Of a stretch of 64,000 nucleotides of DNA, positions 20,301 to 31,328 are shown in pieces. A model generated the notes under the pieces. It was not told the DNA's origin. It made no database searches and saw only the letters and a program-made list of their open reading frames with translations. The position numbers and the translations under genes are program-made. Every line of letters starts with the position of its first letter. The first letter of the stretch is position 1. Source of the stretch: Symsagittifera roscoffensis (taxonomy: Eukaryota > Xenacoelomorpha > Acoela > Convolutidae); assembly GCF_963678635.1 (NCBI RefSeq), contig NC_087063.1, forward strand, positions 36,678,540 to 36,742,539, given 5' to 3'.

Positions 20301-23300
20301 CGATGACATCAGTGTATTTTGATGACAGGTTGATTGCTTTCAGAACCTTAATATTAAATCACCGCATATTTTAGCTCGATGCTTTTTGTTGTTAATGTTT
20401 TATAACACCTTTTCGAATTCTTCTACAAAAGCAAATTTGTTATCTTTGGGAGGGTTGTAGACCAGCATCATCCCGAAAACTTCATTATTAACTTTAGCTA
20501 AAACCGAAATACTTTCAGCCAATTCAGATGCAAACTCTTCGATTACAGTTACGTTAACCTTCAATTGCATCATGACTCCACCTCCCAAGCCTTTTCTAGA
20601 TTTATTAGTTATAGTATTAGAACCTTTTAACCGGTAGCTATTGTGATCATTACAATCCTTCAACCATGTTTCACTCAGGCAAATTATATCAGGTGCTGAC
20701 TTAAGGCTATGCATTAGTCCTTCCAATGCACCGTGGTAATTTTGCGTTACCGTACAATCAATTTTAAAAAGTTAGCACATTTTGAATTAGAAGAATTCAA
20801 CGACTTTGAATACAGTTGCTACTGTTTCAAAAAACTGCTTTTAATGTCTTCCATCGTGTATTGAAGCTTCTTTCCTCCTTCGTATAGCCCTTTTATACAA
20901 CTGATGCTGTTTTCTTCTTAAATTTGAAATACATAATGCCCTCTCGTGCCCAAGCTGATTCCACCTGTGAGTCTTGTTTCTTGAGAAGTTCTACTTTGGC
21001 TAATCGTCTAGAGAAGCGCACTATGATTCGGTCGTGAGCTCGTATTTCGACCAGATAACCAATGGGCAATAGAGATATGTCTTTCAATTTCAGCTCCAGT
21101 TCCTCTAGTGACATTCAGACCTTTCTCAAAGCTTTTGCCGTAATCTTCAAGATCGGCTTCTGACACCGCTTTTAAGTTACCTTTTCTAGCCCGAGCTCTA
21201 TTGTTTTTTGTCTCCTTTAAAACTGATTCGTTGACATCGTTCAGGCCCTGATTTATCAAGGATTTGAAAAAGCACCCAATGTTACTTCCAATTTCGCAAC
21301 GCATTTTGAGATTTGCTTCTTGAGAACTTTTCAATACTGGACTCCATGACCTCATTGATATTGAAGCTTGATTCAGATATTGCTGCCAAATCAGGATCAG
21401 TGAGGCACAACTTCGTTTTGGGGAAGATTTTAGAATAGGTGTTTGGTCTTGATATCTGAGTTGTGGAACATAATTGCTATCATCTTGATTATCGCATTCC
21501 TCTGGTACATCTGTAATATCAGCAGTTTTGGTTTGTGAGTATTCCATTTTACTTTTCTGAAACTAATTAATAAGTTTATCAGATCGAAAAGACTAAACCA
21601 TTTTTACTCGACTCTTACTTTAACAAACAAACCGTAAAGTGGTCGACACAACAATCTAGAATAACACTGAATAAAACTATACCACTCGTGACAAATTTAA
21701 GCGCAAGTACGCAACTTTTCAAACTTTTATCAGATGTCTAACTTTACGAGAACTATTTAGATGCAAGCTTTTGCTCTACTCATTTTAATTCCACCTGTTT
21801 TGACGAGAAGGGGGTTGAGGGGGATGAGCTGGGCCCACTTCTTCTCGGTTGCCTCCCCATTCTGTCCATGTGATCCATCCTCATTTTCATCCAGATCACT
21901 GCATTATTGATGCGTTTCTTTACCACAAAACAATAAATACCAAACAAATAGCGTTTGCTGAAGTCCAGAAACTTGGATGAATTTGTAGATAGCTCGGTAT
22001 TCAAATAAAATTACTCAGGCAGAGAAAAAAATGAATTACAAAAAACACGCCGGTAGAGATTGAACAGTTCCAAAATTGTATTATATTCCACTCACACAAC
22101 ATTCGCCCGGAAAGTACAAAACGACGGAAAAACATAATTCTATAACGATTGGGTAGCATCAAAAATAGCTCTTATGTGTTTTCAAGCGCTGAACGAAGTT
22201 AAGTAGTTAAATGCAAAGTTGTGAACGCAAGGCTTCCATATACCAAAAGGTGATTCCTGAAAATGGGGCTAAGACCTCTCTTTTTATAAGTTTTTATTAA
22301 GTAGAAAAATTCCACATCCATTGGAGATGGAACTTTTCCTAACTCCTAGCTCCTCATAACCTGAAAAATAACTCAACAAGATGAATAAAATTCAGGACAA
22401 AAAGCTAAAACTCAAACAATTCAAAATACAGTCCAACTGTAAGCTATTCCAGACCTGGGATCTCCATCACCGCTGGGAAAAGTTATCACAAAATATCTCC
22501 GACTACCCGATGGGTAGCACAAAAAAAGCCCCTGCTATTTTTGTCCGAAATAAGAGATCGGTAAAACATTAGCTAAAAATCTGCAAACTTGCATGATTTT
22601 GTGGATAGCTCGGGATTCAAATCAAATCACTGAGGTAGAGAGGAAAAGAGTTTAGCACAACCCCACAGGTTGCAATTGAACAATTTAAAAATTGCATTAT
22701 ATCCAATAAAACAACATTTGTCCGGAAAGTGCAGAACGACTGGAAATTAAACCTTATCCAATGTCGATAGTTTAGAGTCAAAATGAGCTTTTATACAATT
22801 TGAACCGTCTCTTTCAAAGCCATTCAATGTGTTCCTTCGTGAATCGGGTCGACTAACTTGTTACTATTTGAAGAGTAGTGGCCGAACGATTGAAGTTAAC
22901 TAGTTTCATGCAAAAATGAAGAACGCATAGCTGGATCTCAGCATCCACATACCATCAGGCCGCTCCTAAAAAAAGGGCTGATACCGCATTCTTTAATTGT
23001 TTGTGTTTAGCAGAGAAATTCTATAGTTATTGGAGCTGGATCAACTCTTCCCTAATTCCTAGCTCCTCAAATCCTGAAAGATAACTAAGGATGTTAAATT
23101 AAATTCAGGACAGCGAGCTACCAGTCAATATACAGTCCTCAATACAGTCTAACGGTAAGTCATTCCAGATCTGAGATCTCCGTCAAAGTAGCAGCTTCTT
23201 CACCACCGCAAAAAGTTATCACAAAATATATCAACCTTCCCGATGTGGAGCACAATCTAAGTAACAATCGTATTTGCATTATTTCCCTTTAGATTCCCGT

Positions 23301-26045
23301 AATTCCTTCGATCACTAGTTCTCCACAAAATCTCTGTCGTTTTTCCGCTCAACCTTCTGTGTTTTCAGAAAAGATTGGGTTTATCAGTTGGCGCGAAAAT
23401 GAAGTGTTGGGTTCAGAAAAGATTGGGTTTATCAGTTGGCGCGAAAATGAACTCTTGCTTAGCCATTACTTTTTATCCATTGCGTCATTTAATGTCCTTA
23501 AACATCTTTCCGGACAAACCGGATGTTCCGAAACATCAATCATTCCGCTCGAATGGCACGTAAGCCGATATCATTTTGTTAAGATTTTGATATGAAACAA
23601 AGAAAAATAATCTCGAGTCAGTTTCGAACATCGCTTCGACCCTCTCTCGGCCACATAAAGAGGAAGAATTAAATTCTCGATGTTATTATTTTTTAAATCA
23701 GACGAATTAACTCTAAATACATCAGTAACGAAGAGCGGACAGCTAACAAATTCATATAAGGGTTGCCAAATGCTGCCCTGGTTTGAAAACAAATTAGATG
23801 TATCAGATAAGATTACTTAAATGCAACCGCTCAAGAAAAAGATCTTGCAAATGCCCTAAAAATACATAAAATAGTATGGGGCACCATCTCAACAAGTTGT
23901 ACATCTACTGAACAAAAGATTATTCAATTTGAATGACATTAGCTTAACTGAAGTATAAAAAACGAAGTTACGATGTATCAAAACGACTTCTTTTGCAGAA
24001 AATATTTGAAAACTCATTAGTCGCTGGCACCTTTAATCGGTTTCATTACAAAAAATTAAACTTGTTCACATAGCGATTACTGATTCAACTAACAATGTTT
24101 CCTCCCCTAAATCCCTTAGCATCAAAATCATTGAATGGTACCTTGAGAGTCAGTAGACACCTAACTGAGCCGATGCGGTAGTAACCAGTGAAGAAGTCCA
24201 AGTAGGAGCTTTCAAACGCCGAAAGCGATTTGAAAACCCACATCAAAATTGTAAAAAATTTGGCAGCAGACTTACGCGTCTGATTTGTTCTATTTAAATA
24301 ACAGTTGAGTTTAAATACAAATCATAAACAAAAAAATTGATCAGTTCTTCATTGATTAAAATGAATAGATCGCGCACTTGGTGAGCAATCTGTTAAACAT
24401 TGGCTTGAGAAAACCAGCAAAACTTGTGGTAAGAAGCGAATTTTCTCGAAGTAAGTTATAAAGCTTTGTTCTCCAGTAACTAGGTGACACTCGTTGAACT
24501 TTGCTTTCCGACAAAGTGTTTTAATTAAACTAAAGTTGCCCTTCCAGTATTGTACAAAACCGCATCAAATTTGAAAATTTTATTTAAAAATCTTTCTGAA
24601 TGTAACCCTGAGACTGATCGCACAGCGAATATTTAAAGTTCATTTACGTGGAGCTGGCGAACTGTTCGGAATCTTTTCATCATGGAAGGCATTTCGTAGG
24701 CTTTCAAATTTTCTTTTAAAGTAAATTAACCGAAGTGTTTTTCTTTCGTATCATAAACAGGGGCAAAAGATTTGTCTAAATAGTACAACCGTATACTAGA
24801 AAACTAGAAAAGCGTATTGCAAATTGGTTTAATGTTAGAGCTATAGTATTTGAGTAAAACAGTCTTATGAACATAATGACATACTTTCGGAGGATGCCAC
24901 ATTGTTTTCTAAGCTTGGCTCGATCGAAATCAATACGAAAATTAATGGATAACTTGGTATCCAAATGAATATCAAGATATTTGCAAGATGAAGCACGTTT
25001 TAAGGGCATGTTATTAATATGAAATTGATGATTGCAAACACTACACAAAGATAAACTAACTTAAATAGTTTTTTCCAAACTCAGGGACAATTTATTAATT
25101 ATTAACCATTTGCTGACAGCTTCTAAGTCTTTATTGGAGTTTTCGACGGAGCAGTTTAAACTAAGTATACTGATGTCGTCTGCAAACAAGAACGTTCACT
25201 TAAAAAGCAGACATTTGGAAGGTCCTTTATGTATATCAGAAACAAAAGTGAGCCTAAAATAGAACCTTGAGAAGCGTTACACTTTGACCTCTGCCAATTC
25301 CTAACACTGATAATTACGCCATATATATCTAATTTTCGAACACAGATTCAGCCAGATGTTTCAAAACAGTAACAATCGCAAACGCGCTTGCTTTAACAAC
25401 GAGGTTATTTATTCCATCAACACCAGAGGAAGATTTATTTTGCAGCTAAGAAAGAATAGTGTGAATTTCGAATTCCGAGACATGATAATTACGCATGCAA
25501 AAACTCGCTGTGATAAGAAGTTGATCAAATGTTAGGTTTGGTATGTTAATGCATAGATAAATTCCAATCGAGGAAAATTAAGTATCTCGCCGCTATTTGA
25601 CTTTTTTAAACAATAAAGAATTTTGGAGGTATTTGTAAATTCTTTAGTTTCATATCTGTAATATCAGCAGTATTGGTTTGTGAGTATTCCATTTTACTTT
25701 TCTGAAACTAATTAATAAGTTTATCAGATCAAATAGGCTAAACCATTTGTACTCGACTCTTACTTTAACAAACAAACCGTGAAGTGGTCGACACAACAAT
25801 CTAGAATAACAGTGAATAAAACTATACCACTCGTGACAAATTTAAGCGCAAGTACGCAACTTTTCAAACTTTTGTGAGATGTCTAACTTTACGAGTACTA
25901 TTTAGATGCAAGCTTTTGCTCTACTCATTTTAATCCCACCTGTTTTGGTGAGAAGGGGGTTGAGGGGGATGAGCTGGGCCCACTTCTTCTCGGTTGCCTC
26001 CCCATTCTGTCCATGTGATCCATCCTCATTTTCATCCAGATCACT
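11235..26045 (-). CDS. CHEK2: CHK2-like checkpoint kinase, FHA half (five exons; kinase and 5' exons not found)
   Basis: Five minus-strand exons join in phase: 26045-25940, 13124-12997, 11684-11597, 11456-11391 and 11322-11235, each with GT-AG borders. Together they encode about 158 residues: an acidic leader with KKWAQLIPL (compare the PWxRL region before the CHK2 FHA domain), then YSFGKGEDCDC, AVISKKHFIIHK, DISSNGTLVNGNKVGKNK and LQSNDEISLA, which are the FHA strands and loops in the right order. The last exon reads VFMFVSAKS...DKYLVSKQLG, the linker and first beta strand of the kinase domain. CHK2 is activated by ATM, binds phosphothreonine through the FHA domain and phosphorylates cell-cycle and repair targets in the nucleus. 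The expected FHA GR is GK here. The last exon ends in phase 2 inside the glycine loop, and no catalytic exons were found down to base 1. They may lie left of the mobile-element block, or the gene may be truncated. Confidence 0.8.
11391..11456 (-). CDS. CHEK2: CHK2-like exon: FHA C-terminal strands
   Basis: 66 bases with acceptor TATTTAG and donor G|GTAAGT, in phase 1 and out phase 1. It encodes KNKFHVLQSNDEISLATNSI. The NDEISL segment is typical of CHK2 and Rad53 FHA domains. The introns on either side are short (140 and 68 bases). Confidence 0.85.
11597..11684 (-). CDS. CHEK2: CHK2-like exon: FHA core with NGT loop
   Basis: The acceptor is CTTTTTAG before 11684 and the donor G|GTAAGT at 11596. 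It enters in phase 0 and leaves in phase 1. It encodes QLCSADMDDFDVVLQDI then SSNGTLVNGNKV, containing the conserved NG of the FHA phosphopeptide-binding face. Other AG sites nearby (11673, 11668) would not keep the phase of the preceding exon. Confidence 0.85.
11685..12996. other. CHK2 intron, no internal feature recognised
   Basis: AT-rich DNA between two FHA exons. The minus frames at 12179-12376 and 12564-12758 have no coding character or recognisable motif. Confidence 0.6.
12997..13124 (-). CDS. CHEK2: CHK2-like exon: FHA N-terminal strands with SKKHF
   Basis: The acceptor is TTCGTTTCAG before 13124 and the donor AAG|GTAAAC at 12996. It enters in phase 1 and leaves in phase 0. It encodes LLEPVEKYSFGKGEDCDC and, at its end, VISKKHFIIHK. 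SKKHF is a hallmark of CHK2 FHA domains (S-x-x-H). The residue after the conserved Gly is Lys instead of the usual Arg. Confidence 0.85.
13205..13660. mobile_element. Dispersed repeat family D, copy 1 (full length, inverted ends)
   Basis: It begins with cagttggaaaaagtcaatg and ends with tgcgttcatcgactcttaa, which are inverted copies of each other (consensus GAGTCAATGAACGCA). The core phrase aactagaagtcgatcacgtt recurs near 43030, 45270 and 48897. It has no coding frame, so it is probably a non-autonomous DNA element. It sits in the large CHK2 intron. Confidence 0.6.
13661..14616. other. CHK2 intron, unremarkable AT-rich DNA
   Basis: No frame, repeat end or splice-flanked coding segment stands out on either strand. 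Confidence 0.5.
14617..15960. repeat. Old tandem pair of about 650-bp units inside the duplication
   Basis: The halves 14590-15240 and about 15233-15960 align throughout at visibly lower identity, sharing phrases such as ctaattcctagctcctca, aaaagttatcacaaaatat and gattgaacaNttNaaaa. The same pair recurs in the right unit (21944-23260), so this pair predates the segmental duplication. Confidence 0.7.
17260..19505 (-). pseudogene. Non-LTR reverse-transcriptase remnant, 685-bp segment in triplicate
   Basis: The identical-length units 17451-18135, 18136-18820 and 18821-19505 each encode, on the minus strand, ASQGSILGSPLFLIYIND, then in another frame LFADDISIL (catalytic FADD box), then KRASSCKYLNIHLDTKISIN near the C-terminus. 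They carry frameshifts and stops. The units differ by only a few substitutions, so the triplication is recent. Sequence down to about 17260 still reads as the C-terminal region (ESLRNAFLDEK). A single copy is at 24640-25555. Confidence 0.8.
19506..20129. other. Decayed linker of the retrotransposon with a tandem pair
   Basis: Two related segments (about 19612-19680 and 19712-19815) share ttgcctNagtcaccaatac attcatt and ttttacttcNggcaNtttcgaagcgta. The region should hold the N-terminal reverse-transcriptase part, but no frame is clear. Confidence 0.5.
20130..20760 (-). pseudogene. Endonuclease (APE-type) domain of a non-LTR retrotransposon
   Basis: The frame 20726-20400 encodes LKSAPDIICLSETWLKD and GLGGGVMMQLKVNV, the opening of an exonuclease-endonuclease-phosphatase domain. 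After a frameshift near 20400 the domain continues to about 20140 with NQLIDHPTRLGITCETLLDH and LESQSFLDHYPI, the expected C-terminal catalytic (S)DH segment. It lies between ORF1 (upstream, 21547) and the reverse-transcriptase array (downstream), the normal order on this strand. The enzyme would nick target DNA to prime reverse transcription. Frameshifts make it inactive. Confidence 0.8.
20893..21547 (-). pseudogene. ORF1 of the same non-LTR retrotransposon (frameshifted)
   Basis: It starts MEYSQTKTADITDVPEE at 21547 and continues with helical, charged sequence (SVLKETKNNRARARKG). A frameshift near 21110 moves coding to the frame 21114-20893 with RIIVRFSRRLAKVELLKK and GIMYFKFKK, which look like the nucleic-acid-binding C-terminal half of ORF1 proteins. 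Such proteins coat the element RNA. It is upstream of the endonuclease on the same strand. Most of ORF1 is deleted in the right duplication unit; only its first codons remain near 25690. Confidence 0.65.
21795..21900 (-). pseudogene. Duplicated CHK2-like exon with lost splice acceptor
   Basis: The sequence is almost identical to the exon at 25940-26045 (one clear residue change, V for T near the end) and keeps its donor (ACAG|GTGGAA). The acceptor is gone: about 110 bases that precede the exon in the intact copy (26046 to about 26153) are missing, so the exon abuts AATAATGC. Splicing at the nearest AG would shift the frame. It lies inside the segmental duplication and is probably skipped. Confidence 0.7.
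24640..25555 (-). pseudogene. Non-LTR reverse-transcriptase remnant, single copy in the right unit
   Basis: It matches the triplicated segments at 17451-19505. The frame 25048-24776 encodes KRASSCKYLDIHLDTKLSIN and continues into IMFIRLFYSNTIALTLN. The FADD and QGS segments are present further upstream (near 25180 and 25265) in different frames. It is broken by frameshifts. Confidence 0.75.
25940..26045 (-). CDS. CHEK2: CHK2-like exon upstream of the FHA core (intact copy)
   Basis: The acceptor is TTTTTCACTAG before 26045 and the donor ACAG|GTGGGA at 25939. The exon is 106 bases, phase 0 in and phase 1 out, which fits the TT that opens the next exon. It encodes SDLDENEDGSHGQNGEATEK then KWAQLIPLNPLLTKT. 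The acidic stretch followed by W-A-x-L matches the region before the CHK2 FHA domain. A second, broken copy lies at 21795-21900. Confidence 0.75.
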
Positions 26046-26205
26046 CTAGTGAAAAACAGGGGGGTAATCAACATAATATTACATGTTCATCCACGCTCAT
26101 TAAGTAGTTGAACAACAAAAATTTTGATCTCATGCCTAGTAGCATCGAAGGGATGCATTATTGATGCGTTTCTTTACCACAAAACAATAAATACCAATCA
26201 TTTTG

Positions 26206-29200
26206 CAAAAAATGGTTTCTCAGGACTGGTAAGCACGCAACACGGGCATCCATAAAGCAGTTCTGCAAAAAGCAATGCCAAAATTTTTACATAACGCCAA
26301 CAAGATTTTGGTCAAAAATGGTTTAGAAGTTTCGCGATTGCTTCATTTGTCGGCAATTTTGAATGCTGTGAAAAACAACGTGCAGGGATTCATCGAACAC
26401 TAAGTACTAATAAATAGCAAACAATTTGGCTTTAACCCGTAGTATCGCGACTTAGTTTTCCTAGTTTACAAAAATCATTTCAAGATTTTGCTTTCATTAG
26501 CAGTTTTAACTTATTGAATAAATCCCCGGGCTGAATCTTGGTGATTTCCTATTAAACCCTCAACTCAAATTTTGCTCTGACTTCTTATTTGGACAGTAAC
26601 CACTGTAACACAGACTTCAATTATTTCAAATGTTATTATCTTAACCGATGGCACCTGAGGATACATTTGGAAAAACGAGGAAATTAGCATAGTACTGATT
26701 GATCGGTGGCACCAGTCAGTGGCACAATTGGAAAATCAAGAGATTTTCATGATCTTCCGCCATTCATCGCCTGGCTTTTTGTTTCGTTTTATGATCTCTT
26801 TCTTATTCTTTCTCTTTCACTGCTTCTGATCTTCAAATTTTGCATTTTTGCGTTCATCTTGTTCAGACTATGAAACAATGTCGGCCCTATATTTTACAAC
26901 ATTTTCTAAGGCGGAGGTAAAATGAGCCAAGTGCTGATACTCATTAGGTAACGGATTCTGTCGATAACATTTTCAGAAAAAACCGGATTCCAGCGATGAC
27001 CGTAGCAGAAAATTAAACTTAGTGAGAGTTTTTCTTAATCATTCATTGATGCGTTGATCTCAGGAAAACGATGGTACAAAGTGAGCACCAAACCTTTTGT
27101 GTTTTATTTCAGTTCAACTTACAATTTCAGAAAAAAATAAGTTTCTTTAATACGGATGTGGGGTTTCCTTGATGACGATTCGATTGTTTTTCCTGAATGA
27201 CGATTCGGTTGTTTCTTGAGATATCCTCAAAAAAAATTGTTCACACCCTCGAGCAGCAAAAAATCGAGGAGGACAGAAAACTCTGATTTTCGTTGCTCTG
27301 CGATAAAGTTTAGTTGTTCAATTGTGAACACGCCATAACATGAAACACGTTTTTTTAGGAGAGTTTTTAGTTCAAACAAAAATTATAATTCTGGGTGATG
27401 GACACATGCATTAGCGCAAAATTACTTCCCTATACCTGTAAAAAAAATTAAAAAGCAGCCCCAATTAGCCAAAACCTTGCTAATTTACTAACACAGAGGC
27501 GAAGCTGACCTTCGCAATACTTGCGATACAAAAATGAATGACTATGCTTAAAAACAAACGAATGGACAAATAAGAAAGGAAAAAAATACTTCAAAATTCC
27601 GTTTTCGTCAAACAAAAATTATAAAAAATTGCATAAAAAACGCCAAAAATCCTGGATAAAATTACTGCACCTTTGGAAACTTTACATGGATATTTCGTAA
27701 TGCCAGAAATAAGCCAAACCTTTATTCAAAGAATCCCTTTCTGTGGGGACTTGGCCGACAAAAAAAAGCAGACAGACGATAGGAATCGACCTCGAACTCT
27801 AAGTCTTTGTCTTTTCAAGTTACGGTTTTACCGCTGTGCCAAGTGCGCAGAAATCGCCTTGAATTTAAATTTATAATAAGCAATTAACTCACGTATAAAA
27901 TTCTCACGCGCAAGTTCTTTGAAGTTGTTTACGGTTAAGAAGTCTAGTACCCGGCTGCAACACCCTTGTTTGTCGAAAGGGAAAAAAATCGACGTCTCGA
28001 TCCTTGATTGTCGCAATTGAAGTTTTTGATTTTGGCTCGACCTGTCCCAAAAAAATTCTCAGGCGTGGGGTAGAAATTTTAAACCAATTTTGACTACCTC
28101 GAAGAAAACTCAAAAGAGAAAAGAAAACACCAACACAAGAGCTGTACAGCTCATCACGGTGAACCGCTGTTGTGCCCCTGTTTTAAGAACAACACGCAAT
28201 TTTATTTGGTTATTTTTCTGGGCTGGGTAATATTGCTTCACCCTCAAGCAACGAGCACGGATCATGGTGGGCCTCGAACATCCGACCTTTCGATTGAGAG
28301 GCGGAGACGTAACCACTTCACCACCGCTCCCCTAACATGCTATGGCCTGAATATCTGCTCTGAGCTTTTTGTTACTTCGACTAAATGTAAGTGAAGAGTC
28401 TTCCTTTCAAAAGCAAAAGATTTTTGGCTTGTTAACATACATAGGTGAATCAACATGTTGAAAAAGCATACTAACATCTGCAGATTTGTCATCTCCATAT
28501 GAAAGATAAAAAAGACGTTTTAATTTGAAAAATTCGATACAAACGTTGAAAAACTCTCGTTATTTTCTTATTCAAATAAGGACCTTCGTAAGAACAGGCT
28601 GTGATATTTTTCTACAAACATGTACAGCAAAGAGCAACCGGCGGATCTTTTTAAAACTGTCATTGCAACAAAAAAAACCATCAAGTAGAATTATGCAAGC
28701 TCTGAATTGTTTCAAAAACATATGGCATCCCAGAACTGTGTGTTGACAACACTGCACATTTGAGGATGCCTTCTCTGAAACAATTCTGACCTTGGGAATT
28801 TGTAATTACATTGCATCATTCTGGTTCACGTTCCTTTTTAGCGAACTCGAAATATTTAATTACTGCTATGGTTTTACCAAAAATATTGGACAACGTCTCA
28901 AAAATCTGATATCATTCTGACCTTGAAACAGAGAAAACGCACTGAAATTTTACCCGAAACTCTAAAATTGCATTCGAACTGTCAAAAGAGCAAAGCAAAG
29001 CTGCGCTTTTTCAGAGACATATTTTGTTGAATAAATACCTTCAAATAATTTCTATTCAACAATGATCTGCCATGCAGTTTATCAAACTTCAAAAAACATG
29101 AAAAAAGGGACAAAAAAGTGTTTTATAAAATGACATTCAATTTCAAAAAACTGTTTTATAGTTAATGCCAAACTGGCAATATTTTTTATCGGCCAACGAA

Positions 29201-30550
29201 TCTGAATGAAGTTAATTAACCTACAACTGCTCATTTCGACGTTGGATTTCAGTTTAAATACCGTGCTCAAAAACTAATTAACATAAAATTCTAGAGGTTT
29301 TGACCTATTAAACTTCTCATGTAACCGATACTGCCAACAATTTGGCATTAGCTATAATTAGTTTCAGCTTGAATTATTTACCCAGCTCAAACTATTTCTT
29401 GTGTGAGGGCCTAGCATAGCCCACTAGATGTCGCCACGATTGGCATAAATTTGGGAGTTGCGGTTGAAAAATTATTGCCCTTTATCAGTTCAATTCGCTT
29501 TCTCGGATCCCACAGCAGTTCGTTGTGATTGATGATACACATTTAGATCATTTGACGATTAAAAATCTGACCGCACATGGGTCGTCAGTATATGATTGTT
29601 GCCGGTATATGATTGTTGGACATCTTTATCACTTAGAGGGAGAAGAGGAATGGTGGAGTGGGGAACACTGTAAGTGGGCATATTTGGTTGGACAACAATT
29701 TGATTCCACGTGTGGCTCCGTGCTCCTACTCTTATAAGTGTCCTTTACTCTCCCAGAAAAATAAAGTTATCCAACAATCCACTGTTTGGGTCAGCTAAAA
29801 AGTACTGACTGGCTGCCGGTCAAATTCAACACAAGAAGATTAAATATATCAGGTTGATAGGAACGAAACCATTCAAAAATCATCTTACGTAGCAGTCTTC
29901 GATAGCAAGTGTCTCGCCGTACATAGTTCAAACGAGGATGTTAACTGTCATTTAGACCTCTTCAGTTTCATGATACCTGAAAATTTTATCAGACATGTAT
30001 TATTTCTAATGTGCGTATCAGCTAGCTGCAACTAAAAATTGAGCAAGGAAGCAAAACATTTATTTCAGGTTGTAATTAACTCTATTTAAAAAAATTAAAA
30101 TATGGTTCAATTAAGATCTCAGAAGAACAAGGGAAACTTATTTAAATCTGCTAGCCTCTTTGTTTTAATCACATCCTAAACCTTAAAAATTAAAATTAGA
30201 CAGAGTTACTGGGCTAACATATAACACCTCATTCGTTGCTGCAAAAAATAGCGAAAAAAAAACGTTCGATTTTTTATGACTGTTCGGTCTATAATCTCTG
30301 GTCATTTTTCGAATTCTTCCTTCGAAACTGAATTTTGAACGTAAGCAACTGCAGAAATATAACGAAACCCTCAACTAAGAACTTGAAAACTTACCTAATC
30401 AAAGGATCTCATATAGAATATCAGTCTTCAGTAATTCTTTCGTCAAGTTTTCTAGTGAACAGAAAAAGTTAGTTTTCAATCCCAACTGATAAAGAAAGAA
30501 AGAAGAAAAATTTTCTCCGGTCATTCATTACATAAATTTGGCAATTCATC
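26206..30550. other. AT-rich stretch without a convincing gene; may hold 5' CHK2 exons
   Basis: CHK2 needs at least one more exon upstream of 26045, ending in phase 0, but I could not identify it. A short plus-strand run (about 26230-26405, ending FIEH) and candidate micro-exons at 26870-27130 are open but unsupported. A tRNA-like segment is at 28266-28331 and a palindromic short repeat at 27491-27530. Confidence 0.4.
28266..28331 (-). repeat. tRNA-like segment (probable SINE head or tRNA pseudogene)
   Basis: The minus strand reads GGGAGCGGTGGTGAAGTGG (A-box-like) and GATGTTCGAGGCC (B-box-like) at tRNA spacing. The anticodon stem does not pair well and the B box is altered, so it is not a working tRNA. 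Confidence 0.5.
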
Positions 30551-31328
30551 GTTATAAGTAATTATTAAAATGAGACTCGGAGAGGATAGACAACGGGGCC
30601 ATATGGCCCACAAACGCCTCCCCTAGCTATGCATACATCTTTCACAATCAGTAAAAGATTTTTTTTTAATGTTTTTAGAATTTGTTGAAAATTTGTAATT
30701 TCATCCATATCTCCTAAGCTACGAGCATTTGGACAGTCAAGTATTGTCATTTTAATCCGGAGCCTATATTATACCTTCGCTAGCAGGCAATGTCGGTAAA
30801 AAAGAAAAAAAAACTAATTCAAATTTAGATTTTTGAACTTTTTTTTCAAAATCGTAAAATCGTCCATATCTCCTAAGCTACGAGCATTTGGACGGTCAAA
30901 TATTGTCATTCTAATCAGAAGCCTATATTAGGCCTACGTAAGCAGCCAACCGCCGGTAAAAGAGAAAAGTAAAACAAAAATTTAAAATTAGATTTTTTTT
31001 TTTGAATTTTTTTTTAAATCGTAAAATCGTCCATATCTCCTAAGCTAAGAGTTTCTGTAAGGTCAACTTTTAGCGTTAGAACCTCAACCCTAGGATACAC
31101 ATCATTAGCATGCAACTACGGGTTCAATACTTTTTCTTCTGATAATTTGAAAATGTAATCGAAATCGATTTTTTTTTCTAAGTTTTTGAATATATATTTT
31201 TTAAAATCGTAAAATCGTCCATATCTCTTAAGCAAAGAGATTCTGGAAGGTCAAATTTTAGCGTTAGAACCTCAACCCTAAAATACAGCCCCGTCAGCAT
31301 GTAACCACGGGTTCAATAAAAAAAAATT
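30550..31328. repeat. Tandem units of about 175 bp (3' tail of the 31-33.7 kb retroelement)
   Basis: The phrase ccatatctcctaagcta recurs at about 30705, 30868 and 31030 and, as ccatatctcttaagcaaag, at 31218. Each copy is followed by a related block (ggtcaa-tNtt, then a poly-T run). The last two unit types recur downstream of the second C-terminal copy (about 31565-31860). This looks like a repeated 3' untranslated region. Confidence 0.7.

Larger units (their letters stand above)
14617..21943. repeat. Segmental duplication, left unit (about 7.3 kb)
   Basis: The left unit starts near tagcgttcgctgaattcc (about 14617) and the right unit near tagcgtttgctgaagtcc (about 21944), so the two abut. The unit comprises a non-coding part (14617-17430), a reverse-transcriptase part (17260-19505), the endonuclease and ORF1 of a retrotransposon (20130-21547) and the broken CHK2 exon (21795-21900). 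The right unit (to about 26200) lacks the part equivalent to about 19600-21508 and has one reverse-transcriptase segment instead of three. Confidence 0.85.
21944..26205. repeat. Segmental duplication, right unit (about 4.3 kb)
   Basis: It is collinear with 14617-21943 apart from one 1.9-kb deletion (junction near 25651), a single reverse-transcriptase segment, a 35-bp tandem duplication near 23375-23445, an insert at about 24566-24627 and the extra 110 bases that keep the CHK2 acceptor. Homology ends at caataaatacca (about 26205). Confidence 0.85.

Noticed and set aside
26226..26405. Plus-strand open run ending NNVQGFIEH
   Set aside because: It has no start codon, no clear acceptor and no recognisable family.
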